Source: Rhodocollybia butyracea (taxonomy: Eukaryota > Basidiomycota > Agaricomycetes > Agaricales > Omphalotaceae). Taken from it: a DNA stretch of 64,000 nucleotides. The DNA lies in NCBI GenBank assembly GCA_015501585.1, contig JADNRY010000006.1, positions 62,001-126,000 of the forward strand, given 5' to 3'. Below, in pieces: positions 45,601-57,020 of this stretch (position 1 is its first letter; every line of letters starts with the position of its first letter). The translations under genes and the position numbers were made by a program. The notes under the pieces were generated by a model. The model saw only the letters and a list, made by a program, of their open reading frames with translations, had not been told where the DNA came from and ran no database searches.

Positions 45601-48600
45601 TTTATCCTTGTCCTTTGATCCCTCGGTTTTGCCGGTTCCAGACGTGTCAATTCCCTCGTTGGGCACTGAGGAGGGTCCGGCAGAAGTTGCACCCATAGAA
45701 GTACCTCGCTTCGAGCTCGAAGTCTTCTTCGCAGCAGCCACCGAAGCTTTGAGATCATCGGAGATAGTCAATGGCGGAGCTGGTTTACTCCCCACCGTGC
45801 TCGCAGTCCCAGTAGTCCCATTAGTTCGCGTGGTGCTCACAGACGAAGCCCTTCCTTCTCGGCGGGTTGCGCGGAAGGTAGTTGAAGACGGGGAAGATGG
45901 GACGTTGGAAGATTGCTGTGTCTTGCTCGGAAAGGGGAGTGGAGAGGGTGGCGGGGAAACAGGAGGAGTAGAAGCGTCTTCGCCCTTCCCCTTGTCATCT
46001 TTATCATTGTCTTTGCTCCCCTCGATGGCCTTCATCTTCATTTCTGAATCACCGCTATTTCTGCCACCAGCCAAAGCACGGATAAGGTTCAACGCAGTAC
46101 TTGTCGGGACCTTGGTTGAAGTCCTCGTTAGAGCTTGCTCAGGACTCTCCTTCTGAATTTGTTCCGTCCCTGGTACCGCCTCCATTCCCTGTGAAGTAAT
46201 AGCGATGTCTTGACCAGGCCCACTCCTACTTAAGCCCGCAACTTCATCATCACTCAGATCGACCTCCATAACCTCCACCCCATTTTCATCTCTCTTAACA
46301 TCATCCCGATTACTTTCGTCCCTTACATCATTTCTATTGCTTTCGCTCATCTCAACCAACATTTTCGCCGTACTCCCGGTGCCCCGACTCAGAGAAAAGA
46401 ACGAGGTCCAGCCGGACTTTGGAATGGGAGGGGAGGAAGATGGAGCTTCTGGAGATGAAGCACTGGTATCCTCAACGACAGGAATAACAGCATTAGTATC
46501 CGACTGTGCTTGCCCTTCATCCGCTACCTCGACTAATTCTTGTGTTTGTGCTTCTCCTTCCCTCCTTCCCGATCCCTCGCAAGAGCAGCTTCCTTTATCT
46601 TCTCGGACTCTGTCATCTCCTGTTCTCCAACAATTATATCTCCGTTTGCATTGAAAGCGGCCGCTTCTGTTTGTTCGGTCCGTTCATCTGTTGTCGCAGC
46701 GTTCGTAGTACCTATGGTACCCGGATTATCTATTCCAGTCCCGGACCCGGACCCATACCACGTCCACGGACTCAACCACGATCCAGCTGCACGAGCTGCG
46801 TCGAGGGAGAATATCGATGGGGGTTTCTCATCTTTGATACGGTGATGAGGTTGATACTTGTGGTTCTCAGTATGAGGCACAGGCAGTGACACCACGTCCG
46901 CAGCGGTCGCGCGCGGAGCGGCCAAAGTATTAGTTGCATTATTAAAATTGGAGTTGGAAGGGGGAGCGTCATTGCTGGAAGGGTTCGGTGGGGTGGACTG
47001 AGTGGAATGGGTTGATGCATTAGACTGGGCAACTTGGACAGAGGTAGGTTCCAGAACTGGAGGTGCAGATGAAGACCTCTCGATATCGATGACATTAAGT
47101 GTGTCTCTAGCCTCGTTCTGATTACTAACATCCACACCACTTGCAATGTCATTGATACTCTCCTGAGCAGGCGGACCATTAGTCTCTGAGACAGGATTGG
47201 CTTGAGAAGAGTTCCATCCTACGTAGCTCCACCACGAAGACTGCTGTAGGTTCGACTGCGTAGAGTTTGCCTGATCTGGATTCGATCGTTCTGTCTGCAA
47301 TTGCGCTGCTTGTGCCTCCTGCGATGTTTCTGCTGTATCACTTGGTTTTGTATCGGACGGGTGAGTCACGTCTATAGCGTTCATTAAATTTGTGCTGTCT
47401 ACGGACTTTGCATGATCTACGGGGTGGTCTATGGGGAGGGGATCTATAGTAGGGATACGTGAGTTGGTGACACTGAACAACCGGCAAAGACGAGCACATA
47501 CTTGCAAGCTGAGCTTGTTTGGAATTGGAATTTGGAGTGAGTGTGAGGGTAGATTTGGAATCGAATGTAGGTTCAGGTTCAGGTTCAGGTTCTTTGATGG
47601 CCGAAAGCGACGAATTATCGCTTGTTGTTGTTGTTGTTGTCCCGGTAAGTGCAGGTATAGGTGGCGTCATCGAAATGGTCGAAGAAGAGGAAACCGAGTC
47701 CGCAATTTGTACAGACGGCGGAGCTTTGGTAATATGACCCTGGATTGGTGCTATGGAGGTATCAGAGAAAGTTGAGGAACCAGAAAATTAGAGAAACAAT
47801 ATAGAGAATTCAGCAAGTTGAAGTAAAAACTTAAACAAACGTGTGATAAACGCGTTCAAAGTTTGGGACAATTAATGACGTAATAGCGTACAAACGTGGC
47901 GTCGTTGGTCGTCCGACCACAGAGAGAAAATAAAAAGGCAAGAACACTCACCCCGTTCTCCAAGTTCCCTCACTGCATCCTCTAAACGCTTCTTTGGGCG
48001 TCCAAGTAATGGAATGCTGATACTAGTGATACCAAACCGACTCGTGGATGGATTGAGCGAGTTGAGTGAATCTATGCGTTTACGAGGTTTGAGCGTCTGT
48101 GACTGCAGATTCTGCGTATCTGAGTCGCTTTTATCCACAAATTTCTTCGCTTCATCTTGCTGCGCGCTAAATCCGCCTTCATCGCTCATGCGTACAGGCG
48201 TTTTGACCAAAGCTGGAACCTCGTCGTCGACAGAGCCTATGTGCGATGATGTGCGACTCAGAGGACTGGGGAATATAGGAGATGTGGATGGAGATGTAGA
48301 AAGCTGTTGTGGCCGTGAAGGAGACGGGGCAAACGGATTGAACCACGTGTGAATAGTTTCGGATCCTCGTATAGTTGGCGTAGCTTCTGCCTCTGTTCTT
48401 GTAATATCAATGTCTGGTTCTGGTTCAGATAGTGCTAATTCCGCTGTAGCGCTGCTCAGGTTTAACTCTGGTGTTGAGAAATCTGCGTGAACGTGTTCTG
48501 ACTGTAGCAATGCAGGCGAAGAAGTTGAGGTCAAAGGAAATGGTACTGTTGCCGTTGCCGGTCTGAAATGAAGTATAAAAACAAAGATGGAAGAATGAGG

Positions 48601-48989
48601 ATCAGAAATACCGACTCTGATTCGCTATTAAACACATCCTGTAGTCTCGTCCTCGCCTTGTTCCTGTTTGGCGGGCGCGCAAGCTTCTCTGCCACAGCCA
48701 TTGAATAACCTCTTTCCCTTTCTCTCCTTGTTCCTTTCTCAGCATACCCAGGCTTTGGTCCGGAGCTTGAGCCAGCCACAGTTTCCATCGACACTTCGGG
48801 TGCCGACGAATTCTTCGATACTATCAGCGGCGGAACTGGCGGAACCGACTCCGCAGTGCTGGCTTCATTACTATGTTTCTTACTTGAAGTTACGCGCCAT
48901 GTGGAAGGTCTCGCAGACCGAGTCGACGCTGTAGATTTGGTAGTTTTTGTAGATTTTGTGGATTTAGATGAACGCCGTGAGGTGCTCAT
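42687..48989 (-). CDS. YML020W-like alpha/beta-hydrolase fold protein
   Basis: About 1690 aa in 13 exons (5' to 3' on the minus strand): 48616-48989, 47952-48562, 47502-47750, 44766-47443, 44626-44654, 44090-44229, 43725-44022, 43618-43659, 43497-43559, 43310-43431, 43102-43260, 42945-43047, 42687-42890. The N-terminal ~1200 residues are low-complexity S/T/P/K with scattered W motifs (SSWWSYVGW, SWLSPWTWYG). The C-terminal domain has VVIIGIHGWFPG, the nucleophile elbow ATHSQGS, VVPIYSGLF and LSEVTAGSLNGIGHSTAYEE, resembling yeast YML020W, a putative lipase-like protein without a proven substrate. One intron (43560-43617) is GC-AG; another is unusually long (44230-44625). The large exon needs a frame change near 46535-46631, either an unusual intron (46576-46631 would fit) or an indel. 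Confidence 0.82.
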
Positions 48990-49289
48990 TTCTGATATCC
49001 AGTTTCTCCAAGTCCAAGTACCCCAGTTGTTGTGAAGAGAGATTGCGGTTGCGGCGGACCGGACGGGCGCTTGACTCTGTGATTACATCATTATTTGTTT
49101 GCAGACCCAGAGTACTCTGGTCGAGTTTCCAAAGGATTTCCCTTGTATCGAGTATCGAGTATTGGCAACAAAGTGTGCACGTAAGTATTAGTATGCAACA
49201 AATGTGGAGCTGAAATTGAAATTTGAGCAAATAATAGTAATTGGAATTTGGAATCGGCCCGGTATTCCCAACCTCTTTCTCCTCACACT

Positions 49290-51038
49290 ATGCGCGTTGT
49301 TCATACGAGCCACCGTCTTCCCGCCTTTCCAGTCTACTCTTCTGCATTTATATCTCCGAACGAACTTGTTATTGGTGGCGGCGGAGGCGCAACCCAAAGT
49401 GGCATAAAAAATAAATTGGTATCTACCCCTTTTCCATTACATGCTCACCACTTACGCCAAACAACGCGCAGCGTATCTTCAATGTCGATGAAAATCGCTC
49501 TATATCGCAGCAAGATGAATTTGAGCTTGCTAAAGGAGAAGATGCCCCCATGAGCATGGCTACCCACGTACGAACCTTCTTTTCTCACCATATCCCTAAC
49601 TAAAAGCGTTTCGTGGCGGATAGGCCAAAACTATCGTATGTGGTGTAAACAGCGCTCCAGAGCAACTAGAAAAGGGCGAAAACGAGAATTGTCGTGTTTT
49701 TGGAGTTGAGAACGGAAAGTGAGTCTGATATGCCTTGTACGTGTCATTATATTGCTAATGTCTATTGGTCGTCAAGAATTTCTTCCATTCGTACCAGAGG
49801 AACTCTAGATGTAGGCCCTGAGAATCCGGACTATCAGGTTAGTCTACATTACAATGCATGTGGCGTTCTCAATAAAACCTTACTCAGAAAGTAACTATAC
49901 TTTCTTCCGACGGCTCTCTTCTGGTGGTGGCTGGCCCCTACGAGGTGCGTTCTTCTTGTCAATCCCAATAATCAATGGCTCTGACTATCTATACGTTTCA
50001 GTTGTCTCTCCTATCTTACCCCTCGTTAGCGCCTGTCGCCCAAACAATCAAAACAGACAAGGAGATATACGATGCCACGTTCACAAAGTCACAGGTAAGC
50101 ATGGTTATATCTACATCGACATATACTAATAGCCCTTAGCTCATCGTGGCTACAACAGCAAATTTGCAAATATTCTCCCTTCCTAACCCCAGTACTATCA
50201 CTGCATCCGCATCACCCTCCAAGTCGAAAAAGAAAGGAAAGCAAAAGGCTGGGCCGATTTCGAGTACATTGCCCATCCTAGTCTGCGACCGCGTCGTTGA
50301 CATACCCCCATCTATTGGCGGACCTTCTGGAAGTTCATTCCGGGCAGTCAAGTATGTAAATTTCATGATTTGAGAAACAGACAAGGCATTTATTATCAAC
50401 CAGGATCCACCCAACTCTTCCAAACGTTCTATTCACCGTCGTAAACACCATACTAAGCCGCTCTCGCGGGAAGTCTACTCCAAGGCAAGCCTATCTGGCA
50501 AAGTGGAACACGGAAAACTGGACGATAGAAAAGTCGCGAAAGGTTGGAGACCGCGGGATAACTTGTTTCACTATTAGGTATGTATCTATTCAGCTTGAGT
50601 GCACGATTGATACGTATCCAATGGTAGCCCCGATGGAAAGTTACTTGGATATGGGTCCTCAGATCTCAGTGTTGGTTTACTAGATGCCTCCACCCTTAAT
50701 GTTCGTTGTGCATGCCCTTGATTTAAACATCTCTGACATGGAATTTTAGCCTGTCTCTGCCATATTAAAGGCACACGAGTTCCCTCCGACAACTTTGGCT
50801 TTCAACACAACTTCCACTATTTTGGTTTCTGGAAGTGCGGACAACTCTATACGAGTTATTAGCGTGCCCGCCCAAGTTAGAGGGTCCAGTAAGTACCGTC
50901 CACACCTGATTTCCAGACCTTGTAAAACTCACTCTTTCACCAATCATAGATTGGAGTTTTATCGTGTTGCTTGTCCTTACACTCATCGTCGTCCTGCTTG
51001 CTCTTGCCATGCAAAGATATACAAACTTGATGGGCTGA
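49290..51038 (+). CDS. SEC12-type guanine-nucleotide exchange factor
   Basis: Eleven exons: 49290-49418, 49472-49567, 49624-49718, 49777-49837, 49888-49944, 50002-50094, 50140-50351, 50404-50577, 50628-50700, 50750-50888, 50950-51038; 405 aa. SEC12 is the ER membrane exchange factor that loads Sar1 with GTP to start COPII budding. Diagnostic features: N-terminal HRLPAFPVYSSAFISP then IGGGGGATQSGIKNKL (K-loop region), FELAKGEDAPMSMATH, WD40-type blades such as FPPTTLAFNTTSTILVSGSA, and a C-terminal hydrophobic span WSFIVLLVLTLIVVLLALAM with a very short lumenal tail. The length is shorter than yeast SEC12, which has a long lumenal domain. It is divergent from the hydrolase gene (300-bp spacer) and convergent with TAF9. 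Confidence 0.9.
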
Positions 51039-51150
51039 TAGTCATGCACCGTATTCTTACTTTAATCCGAGGGACGTTTCATTATGTAGATATGTTTATA
51101 GGCAAATACGATACATTGTTGTTACACTAGTTTTTAGGCAGACGGTCTCA

Positions 51151-51969
51151 TTAATCATAGTCATCCGTTTCGACCAATTTCCGCTTGACCCCAGCGCCTT
51201 CGTTCAGTGTGGTCTGAACCTCCTCCATACCATCACTATCATCATCGTCTCCCCCAGCAAACAAATCATCTTCTTCGCCGCCATCGCTGCCATTTTCACC
51301 ACCACCCATCTTCGCATCACCGTCAGCCTCTGAAGGCATATGTATAGCACTGATAGGAAACGGTGCGTCTTGAGCTTCCGCTGGAGCTTCAGCCTGTGCC
51401 GTAGGCCCAGTTCCCGGTATCACAGCCGGCTCCATATACATGTCTTCGTCTTCTTCCTCCTCTGATTCCTCAACTTCCTCAATTTCCTCGTCATAAATTT
51501 TTAGTCCAGGTGGAGGTTTATTGGGAACCAAGTCAAAGTCGATATTTGTAAGGCAATCAGACGATTGAGGAAGTCGGACGCCGAATACTTCTTGCAATGC
51601 AGGAAGTGGTGTAGCGTTGGTTTGCGTTGCCAATGACAAGATGTACTAGATCAGATTCAGAGCATGAACGCGTCGTTCCAAGGTTTTAACTAATGAACAG
51701 ACCTCAGAGGGCACTCTACCGCCAAATTCCCATCCCACACGCGCCTGTACAGCAAGGACTACATCGTCGATGTCCAGTTTATCTTGTCTACCTGCGTGGT
51801 CGGCGTAAACTTTTGCGTCGGTCAAGACCTGCGCTGTGTATCGGTTTGAAAATTCAAGGAGTTGGTGTAGTACGCCTGGCTGAGCATCTTGCACAGAGGG
51901 CGTAGATGCGAGAATTAGAGCTATTGCTCTCGCAGTTGGTGGGAGATTATCTGCTGGGCGAGCGGACAT
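51151..51969 (-). CDS. TFIID/SAGA subunit TAF9
   Basis: Two exons (51703-51969, 51151-51645) with a 57-bp intron; 253 aa. TAF9 is a histone-fold subunit that pairs with TAF6 in TFIID and SAGA. The histone fold spans about residues 8-85 (PTARAIALILASTPSVQDAQ, LLEFSNRYTAQVLTDAKVYA, LDIDDVVLAVQARVGWEFGG). The conserved post-fold stretch EYILSLATQTNATPLPALQE and FGVRLPQSSDCLT follows, then a long acidic tail (E/D runs) ending KRKLVETDDYD. The intron lies between histone fold and tail. The start at 51969 gives the usual short lead before the fold. It shares a 132-bp spacer with ISU1. Confidence 0.93.
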
Positions 51970-52101
51970 AAGCAAGAGACAAACTTGAACCGGACCGGAC
52001 CAGCCGGTTGCACGGATCAAATAGGAGTGGCGGAGAGCCGAAATCTGCTGACAGAAATTTCCTGCGTCACTGAGCCGAAATTTCGTCTCACTCCATCCAC
52101 C
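51970..52101. promoter_or_regulatory. Bidirectional spacer between TAF9 and ISU1
   Basis: 132 bp separate the two start codons, so both promoters and both 5' leaders must share this DNA. No consensus TATA box is visible. Confidence 0.4.
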
Positions 52102-52838
52102 ATGTTTCGCTCAGCCCTTGCTTCAACTGTTGCTCGTTCTGCTGCTGTTGCCCGTCCAAATGTATCAAGGATTACCTTAACACCTGTTTTGCGCCGTGGA
52201 TATCATGAAAAAGTCATCTCACATTATGAAAAGCCTAGAAATGTAGGTTCTAGTCGCTGGCTTTGGCCTGGACCACATTTTATCTGATAATCTTTTCCTT
52301 AGGTCGGATCGCTTCCCAAAAACGATATTGATGTTGGTACTGGACTTGTTGGAGCTCCTGCGTATGTTGTCTTGCCCAACGTTCGCCACTCGCCGTTACT
52401 AATCTTATCTGCAGCTGTGGCGATGTTATGAAGCTCCAGATCCGTGTTGATGAAAACGGTATCATATCTGATGTAAAATTCAAGACTTTTGGATGTGGAA
52501 GTGCTATCGCGTCGAGCTCTTATATGACCGAGCGCGTCAAAGGGCTTTCGCTGGAAGAGGCTGGGAAAATCCAAAACACGGAAATTGCCAAGGAATTATG
52601 TTTACCACCCGTGAAGCTGCACTGTTCCAGTTCGTCCTCGTTACCTAGCTGTTTTGATCATTTTCTTATCGTCTTCTTTTCCCTAGTGCTTGCTGAGGAT
52701 GCTATCCGTTCAGCCATCCGAGACTACAAGTCCAAGCGTAACAACATGTCTGACCCTAAACAACAGGGATTCATTGATGTTTCGCAGAGTGTGGTGACTG
52801 GAGAAACAATAGCCACTGCTCATCCCGGACAGTCGTAA
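52102..52838 (+). CDS. ISU1: Mitochondrial iron-sulfur cluster scaffold ISU1
   Basis: Four exons: 52102-52242, 52303-52361, 52415-52629, 52687-52838; 188 aa. This is the IscU-type scaffold on which Nfs1 and partners build [2Fe-2S] clusters in the mitochondrial matrix. The first ~35 residues are an R/S/A-rich targeting sequence ending near RRGYHEKVISHYEKPRN. All three cluster cysteines are present: C68 (GAPACGD), C94 (FGCGSAIASSS) and C137 (HCSMLAEDA), along with D70 and H136. LPPVK (130-134) is the Hsp70 (Ssq1) binding site. The ~20-residue C-terminal extension past the core is longer than in yeast. Confidence 0.95.
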
Positions 52839-53122
52839 AAACGTACCTTTGCTGTGTTCTTGCTTACTACTTTATATTTCATGCATCTCAAAAAATCCGT
52901 AGCACTTGGAGTGACAGTACCATTTGTATGTTAATCGTTCGCGTTCTTGTATCTTCATGTATCATATATTGGCATTCATAGTCCGAAAGGAGCTTTGAAA
53001 CTACATATAGAAAATCAATTGACTGTCTATTAAACTAAATCGTACAGTAAGCAGATGGATCAATAATCACTTCAGTGGACTTTGAACTGGACTTGCAGGT
53101 TCTCTGCTGTCTTGGTTTGCAG

Positions 53123-54614
53123 ATGGCTACCGAGATTTCCAAAATCCATCTCCCCACGGAAATCTGGGCATCCGTATTTATCCATCTGGGCTTAAATTGC
53201 CTCCGCCATTCTGCTTTGACCTGCTCTTCTTTACGTTGGATAGCACGGCCCTACCTGTATCAGAACCTGACCATTTTCTGTGAATACCCCTGGCAAGCAC
53301 AGAGTATACAGGCATTCCAAAGTGCTCGACGAAAAGGAGTTTCAAGGCCACTCGAACGTCTTCGTTTCTTCACTTCACCGGACATAGCTCCTCTTGTGCG
53401 GAAATGCTCTATACAGTTCCAACTTTGGCCTGACATTCCGTTAGAGCCTGTTTTGAACTTCCTCTGCGAAAATCTACACTACTTCGTCAATCTACGGAGA
53501 TTGGAATTTCACAATATTCTAATTTCGTCGAAAAGAGTGGAAAACATCTCGACGTTACCCTCTTTGCAAAGTCTGGTGTTGATCGATTGTAAACTGCCGC
53601 AGATCGAGCCTGTCAATTCCACCATATCTACACTGTCGCTGACAGTCTCGCAGCGAGACTACGGTGCTTTGATGGCTCCACCTCGATGGCTGTCCTTGGT
53701 AGACTCCGAAAAGCTCTTGGAACTACAACTGGTCACCACTTGGGCCACTCTTGACACTCTGTCAGAGTTTGTGGACACGCGCAAAGTTTTTCCCCATCTC
53801 CACATTCTCCGTCTGAATCGAGATGGGAAAGTGATACATTCCCCTTCACTGTCGGCCTTCGTCTCGCAATGTCCTGCACTCTCTCATCTCCACTTCCTGC
53901 GTAAACCAGAGCCAGATAGGCCATCAGAGGTAACTATGCTCTCCAAAGATTTTTGTTATTCTTGGAGCGGCCTCTCGGTTTACGATGGACCTCACTGCTT
54001 GATCACCTCTTTTCATGGAGAGCAGCTGAGAAACTTGCGTCGAATCCGGCTGTTTGGAGACAGGTGGGATGGAACTTGCGATCTAATCGGTATAAGAGAA
54101 GACCTTTGGCATTTGCATCATGGGGCTCCCCATCTCGAGTCTCTGCACCTCAGAGCCTTCCCTACTTCTGAAATGTGCACGATGATTGCGAACCTTTTCC
54201 CTAGTTTGCGGTCTCTAGCGTTTTCTTTGCCGTCCGCGAGCGGCAACGCTCAAGATCCAATGTTAGCTCTTACGCGTGAGGTACGTGGTTCTCTACTAAA
54301 CATAGCTTTGGTTTTTCATCTCGTTGTGTATCCAGCCTTTTCTAGAATCCTTGATTCGGATGGTTTTACCTCCGAATTTGAAGAACTTACTCGTTCTTGG
54401 GATGATATTTTCTGACCAGACTGAGGGGACGCAAGTCATTTACGCGCTGGCTGGTAAGTACACCTCGCTAGAACACATATTTCTCTACTTTCCTGAGGAT
54501 TTTTGGATGACATGGTCTATAACCCCCGCAATGCAATCGTGCCGCATCCCTAGTATCATTCACAGAGGGCTGTCCATCACTACACAGTTCGAGATTCCTT
54601 CTCTTTGGGTCTGA
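53123..54614 (+). CDS. F-box protein
   Basis: Two exons (53123-54280, 54336-54614) with a 55-bp intron (GTACGT to TATCCAG); 478 aa. The N terminus has an F-box (HLPTEIWASVFIHLGLNCLR then CSSLRWIARPYLYQNL), the Skp1-binding part of SCF ubiquitin ligases. The remainder has diverged leucine-rich repeat-like stretches (LRRLEFHNILISSK, LPSLQSLVLIDCKL, LRRIRLFGDRWDG, FPSLRSLAFSLPS) that would bind the substrate, which is unknown. Reading straight through the intron gives an early stop, whereas splicing restores PPNLKNLLVLGM. The chosen ATG follows TTTGCAG, so an upstream exon cannot be excluded. It is convergent with the kinase gene. Confidence 0.88.
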
Positions 54615-54900
54615 GTATTTCTTATGGTTTTAATATGGTGAATATTTGTGTAATTATGCTGCAGAATTATTTCAAAAGTATAGATACCGTAACGTGTACC
54701 GTGAATCGAGTTCTCGTTCGACGATGTATCCAACGTGCAAGAAACAAAGCTACAGAAAATAAACCACACAGGGCGTGCGCAAACACAATGTCCGCCGTAA
54801 GAATACCATTAGACGAATAAATATATTGTAAAGCGATAGCAAATCCCGCGGTCCTGTGCATATGGTGGCTTCACGGAAAGTCTCCGGTCGCGCAATTCAT

Positions 54901-57020
54901 TCAGTGTCGCATAGGACTACCAGGATCCAAAGGCCCTTCCTCGGCGATTGAGGTAGTAACTTTTCCGGCCAATGGGCTACTGAACGTGCCCTTTCCTCCT
55001 CGATTATGTCTTCGGCCTAGAAGGGTGGCAGCATCCATGTCGAGCTCGAAGCCTGCTCCTTTTCGAGTCCTGTTACTACCTGCTGCTTTACGAGAGGATT
55101 CAGTGGGTTCATCCAGATCCTCGTCGTCTTCGTTGAGACCGGTCAAGAACCCTCGGGCTCCTGCGCCACCTCGCCCGTTGTACTTGCGCCGTCGGGCACC
55201 TTCTTCTTCCATTCGGTGTACTGCATAAGTGATATCAAATGCTTCCTTAAGTGTAGCTATACCAGGACTTCGTCCCTCAGCACGACCACCACGTGCTGCA
55301 GAAAGAAGCGGGGAGTCCAAAGGCGCATAGGCTGAGGGAAGGTTGCTGTACATGTACGGCGTCGGGGGAGGGGGAGGAGCGGGAGCAGCATTAATCCACG
55401 GATGAGCAAGAAATTCGTCGATAGTGAATCGTTGGGACGGATCGACGCACAGCAAGTGCGTAATGAGATCTTTAGCTAGAGAACAGTCATTGATCAGTCA
55501 ACTTCCAAAGTACATAGGACTTACCACTAGCATTGATATCATCCCACCATGGACTAAGGAAGGTATAGTAGCCACGGGCGACCTTCTCCGTTAATACGTT
55601 GATACTTTCGTCATAGAACGGTGGGAATCCACAGAGCAATGTGTATAACACACATCCTAGGGCCCACATATCGACACTTTTGCTATACCGTTCGTCCTTG
55701 ACTATTTCGGGAGCGGTGTAACCAACCGTTCCACACGGTGTCATCGTCTCTTCGTTCCAGACGACTTTACTTAACCCAAAGTCAGCAATCTTAACGCGAC
55801 CTATACCTCCGCCGCCTACGCCAGGGATGAATTCACCCTCGTCTTCTTTTTCTTCATCGTAAGGACGATGGATCGGATTCTTGGAAGGAACGATAGGGAT
55901 GCGATCGAAAAGAAGATTTTCTGGTTTGATATCACGATGTACGACACCACGTTCTTCATGCAAGTACCGTATGCCTTGAGCGACTTGTACGATGACGTGA
56001 CGAGATAGGTTTTCCGAAAAGTAAGTAAGTTTGACGATCTGGTGGAACAGCTCTCCACCTTCCATTACTACGGCAAAACGTTAGATCCAGTCACGATAAA
56101 AGAGAAGGTGATCTTTACATTCTAGGACAAGGAAGTAGTGCTCTGGAGATTCGGAAAATGATGTGAGTTTGACAATGGAAGGATGATTTGTGCCCCGCAT
56201 AATTTGAACCTCTTCGGTAAGTGAGTACAAAGGCGTACGATGTGTTGATGAGTACATACCTTTCAGGATGTTTGCGCGCTATATGATAACAACCGTCAGA
56301 ACCATTTGGAGCATTGTTACGGTCACAATGAAAAAAAGAGAAAGTAAAGTACCTCTGTTACGCGCGGCTTTTTCTTGAACTTCGGATTGAGGTGTTTGTC
56401 TCCATCCTGATTGAACCGCGCGCAAAAGATTTAGAAGAATTAATTGAGTGAATATCATAACATGGAGAGAGTGGCCCAAAATCAATTGAACTAACCTGAC
56501 TTGCGTTCAATTCGTATTTGCGGACTATTTTGACTGTAAAGGATGTTAATAAATAATTGTAGCAGATTCGAAGTGGGAACACACCAGCCACTTTTTGACC
56601 AATCTTCAAGTCTAAAGCTTTGTAAACATTGGAGAAGGCGCCACTAATAGACAGATCAGCGATTGACACTTGAAAGATCCATGTGAAGGACGCACTCTCC
56701 CATTTTCTCGAGCAATTTGAAGGTTTCTAAACCTGCATACGATGGCATCTGAGCTTTTGCTTCTCGCTCCTCCTTCACGATCAGTTCGGCAGCTTCTCTT
56801 GTAGCAGGCTGCTGCTTTTGCTCTGGTTGTTTAGGCGATTGTTGAGCAGGCTGAGATGCTTGATGGCGGGTAGGGGACTCTGATGGGTGCGATTCGTCAC
56901 GATGCTGATTATTGTGGTGTTTTCCATGTCGAATCAAATCTAGTTGAGGATCAGGACAAAGAAACAAGAAAAAGAAGTTGTCAAACTCTTGAACGCGTCG
57001 ACAACACCTGCAGAAGGCAT
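54901..57020 (-). CDS. RCK2/SRK1-type MAPK-activated serine/threonine kinase
   Basis: Nine exons (minus order): 56987-57020, 56696-56939, 56585-56643, 56496-56533, 56353-56406, 56260-56278, 56119-56211, 55525-56067, 54901-55475; 552 aa. Yeast Rck2 and fission-yeast Srk1 are CaMK-group kinases activated by the Hog1/Sty1 stress MAPK. Kinase domain features: glycine loop GDGAFSNVY (about 92-100), VAVKIVRK lysine, HRDIKPEN (H224-N231), the RCK-type insert EGEFIPGVGGGGIG, DFG (from D276), TMTPCGTVGYTAPEIVKDER and FPPFYDESI. The N-terminal ~85 residues are H/Q/P-rich. The C-terminal tail is proline- and glycine-rich with basic patches; a MAPK docking site is likely there but not defined. One exon is 19 nt. 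The start (MPSAGVVDAFK) is supported by a 34-nt first exon with a good intron. Confidence 0.92.

Noticed and set aside
45482..46156. 224-aa plus-strand ORF inside the hydrolase gene
   Set aside because: Antisense shadow of a low-complexity S/T/P/K-rich exon; the minus strand has the conserved protein.
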